Part shown: positions 7,584 through 8,561 of the stretch, in pieces
Layout: the number at the start of each line of letters is the position of its first letter
Numbering within the stretch: the first letter of the stretch is position 1
Source of the DNA: Candidatus Gastranaerophilales bacterium
GTDB taxonomy: Bacteria; Cyanobacteriota; Vampirovibrionia; Gastranaerophilales; Gastranaerophilaceae
Length of the DNA stretch: 8,561 bases
Assembly: GCA_910588555.1 (NCBI GenBank)
Contig: CAJUPC010000026.1
Coordinates: 7,551-16,111, forward strand
Reading direction: 5' to 3'
Translations under genes and position numbers: made by a program
Notes under the pieces: model-generated
Seen by the model: only the letters and a program-made list of their open reading frames with translations
Told to the model about the DNA's origin: nothing
The model's database searches: none

Positions 7584-7613
7584 TTGCCTGATAGGTTTTG
7601 AATGATTTATACT
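7584..7613 (+). promoter_or_regulatory. Promoter of the metallopeptidase unit
   Basis: TTGCCT (7584-7589) and TATACT (7608-7613) are separated by 18 bp. The first matches TTGACA at four of six positions and the second matches TATAAT at five of six. They lie after the autotransporter terminator and give a start near 7620, about 20 nt before the ATG. Confidence 0.65.
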
Positions 7614-7630
7614 TTATTTGGAATTAAGAA

Positions 7631-7634
7631 AGGA
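7631..7634 (+). promoter_or_regulatory. Shine-Dalgarno AGGA of the metallopeptidase
   Basis: AGGA within AAGAAAGGAAAAC is 7 nt before the ATG at 7642. This favours 7642 over the upstream in-frame TTG at 7618, which would put eight charged or polar residues before the signal peptide and lies at the predicted transcription start. Confidence 0.85.
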
Positions 7635-7641
7635 AAACATA

Positions 7642-8322
7642 ATGATTAAAAGGCTTTTAGTTGTTTTTGTACTGTTGGTAACCGCATTATCTGCAAATGC
7701 TTCAACTTACTATGACCAAAAAAATCAGCGTGAAAAACAAAACGCAGTTAATGAAGTCGGTTTTCGTATTCTTAACGCCAACAAAATCAAATATCCTATG
7801 AATTTTTCTTATAACAGCAAGAACATAGTAAACGCAAATTCAAGCCACATAAATCGTCATATTACAATATATAACGGAATTATTAATTATATGGATGACG
7901 AAGACGAACTTGCTGCAGTTTTGTCACATGAAATTTCACACAGCATAGATTCTTCTGAGGGAATTATGCGCGGATACTTTTCTTTTGTTCCTTACATTTT
8001 CACTCCTCGAAAATTCGAACGCAAAGCTGATAAACGCGCAATTGATTTTATGGTCAAAGCAGGCTACAACCCGGTTGCCTCTATTGTTATGATGAATAAA
8101 GCATTTCCTCAATACAGATACGAATTTTTGTCCACTCATCCGCTTGCAAGCAGAAGAATGATGTATGTTTATGAATATATTTATATGAAATATCCCGAAT
8201 ATTTGAAAAACAACAAGTATTACGACAATATTTATTATCAGAATTTTTTATTAACATCACAGGAAAACAGACGCAAACTCCAAAGAAAAATTGAGACAGG
8301 CAAAAAGGCAAAATATGACTAA
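7642..8322 (+). CDS. Small secreted M48-type zinc metallopeptidase
   Basis: The product is 226 residues. Residues 1-20 are a signal peptide (MIKRLLVVFVLLVTALSANA), so it should act in the periplasm or at the envelope. The M48 signature is clear: NANSSHINRHITIYNGII precedes DEDELAAVLSHEISH, where H96 and H100 are zinc ligands and E97 the catalytic base. E126 in FERKADKRAIDFMVKAGYNP is the expected third ligand. STHPLASRR (164-172) matches the usual M48 C-terminal THPxxxxR motif. It lacks the TPR extension of BepA and is closer in size to LoiP/YcaL-type single-domain members, though I see no lipobox. The gap from H100 to E126 is short compared with BepA as I recall it. The tail is rich in Tyr, Lys and Arg. 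Quality control of outer-membrane proteins is a family-based guess; the substrate is unknown. The next gene overlaps its end. Confidence 0.92.
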   Translation: MIKRLLVVFVLLVTALSANASTYYDQKNQREKQNAVNEVGFRILNANKIKYPMNFSYNSKNIVNANSSHINRHITIYNGIINYMDDEDELAAVLSHEISHSIDSSEGIMRGYFSFVPYIFTPRKFERKADKRAIDFMVKAGYNPVASIVMMNKAFPQYRYEFLSTHPLASRRMMYVYEYIYMKYPEYLKNNKYYDNIYYQNFLLTSQENRRKLQRKIETGKKAKYD

Positions 8323-8561
8323 ATTTCTCGCAACGCTTTTACTTTTAATCGCTTTGCCCTGCTATGCAGGATATACACCTGAGTTAATCAAGGATGAACT
8401 TGTAGAAACCACTCTTCAAAATACGAGCAGTACATATCCTGAAGCAAATTTGGATTATGATTATAACGACATAAATTACCTGCCTGTAAGAATAAGATTT
8501 ATACAAAAAATTAATGCGAAAAAATCAAGAGAGGGCAGTATAGTTGAATTTGAGGTTATGG
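8315..8561 (+). CDS. Secreted protein of unknown function, 3'-truncated by the window edge
   Basis: ATG at 8315 lies inside the last codons of the metallopeptidase, an 8-nt overlap in another frame, with AAGG at 8305-8308 as a ribosome site 6 nt upstream. Eighty-two codons are visible and open to the edge. Residues 1-18 form a signal peptide (MTKFLATLLLLIALPCYA, cut before GYTPE). The Cys at 16 is not in a lipobox context (Ala-Leu-Pro before it), so a lipoprotein is unlikely. The mature start is acidic and Tyr-rich (LDYDYNDINY), then LPVRIRFIQKINAKKSREGS and VEFEVM. That last pattern, a strand, then a basic stretch, then Gly-x-x-Val-x-Phe-x-Val, looks like a small beta-barrel domain of the kind seen in several envelope proteins, but I cannot name the family. 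Coupling to the protease suggests a shared role such as partner, adaptor or substrate. Confidence 0.88.
   Translation, partial: MTKFLATLLLLIALPCYAGYTPELIKDELVETTLQNTSSTYPEANLDYDYNDINYLPVRIRFIQKINAKKSREGSIVEFEVM

Noticed and set aside
7618..7641. Metallopeptidase start at TTG 7618
   Set aside because: It would fall at the predicted transcription start and place charged residues before the signal peptide; AGGA fits ATG 7642.

Overview
The window is low-GC DNA from what looks like a diderm bacterium. It carries a very large outer-membrane autotransporter-like protein, three genes with Sec signal peptides, canonical Rho-independent terminators and recognisable sigma70-type promoters. The style (AT-rich, Gram-negative envelope proteins, N/G/T-rich passenger with chlamydial Pmp-like motifs, small secreted proteins) fits an uncultured gut lineage such as Gastranaerophilales (Vampirovibrionia/Melainabacteria). 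A low-GC gut alphaproteobacterium is the main alternative. This assignment is by impression only; no rRNA or housekeeping marker is present. All genes read cleanly with the standard code.

Layout, all on the + strand. (1) 1-1025: the 3' part of a gene whose start lies outside the window. Its visible product opens with xGT[A/Y] tetrapeptide repeats encoded by a 48-bp tandem array, followed by a Gly-rich hydrophobic stretch, a Pro/Lys/Glu-rich linker and an unrecognised C-terminal domain of about 150 residues. It ends at a strong terminator (1041-1066). (2) 1161-7517: a 2118-residue autotransporter with its own extended -10 promoter (about 1091-1119) and a terminator at 7534-7564. It has a signal peptide, Pmp-like GGA[IV]/FxxN repeats, a long modular beta-helix built from internally duplicated units that start with a W-x-G motif, one PATR-like repeat, a pre-barrel domain, a linker helix and a C-terminal beta-barrel. 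(3) 7642-8322: a small secreted M48-type zinc metallopeptidase with its own promoter. (4) 8315-8561: the start of a second small secreted protein, overlapping the protease by 8 nt and so probably translationally coupled; it is cut by the window edge.

The two terminators and separate promoters suggest three transcription units: the repeat protein, the autotransporter, and the protease plus its coupled partner. A shared envelope or surface role is plausible because three of the four products carry export signals. A working relation between the protease pair and the autotransporter is only a neighbourhood-based inference. The most interesting material is the repeat architecture: a coding 48-bp array, a 57-bp array, and a roughly 760-bp duplication with stretches of near-identical DNA. 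Together these suggest proteins that change length by in-frame recombination.
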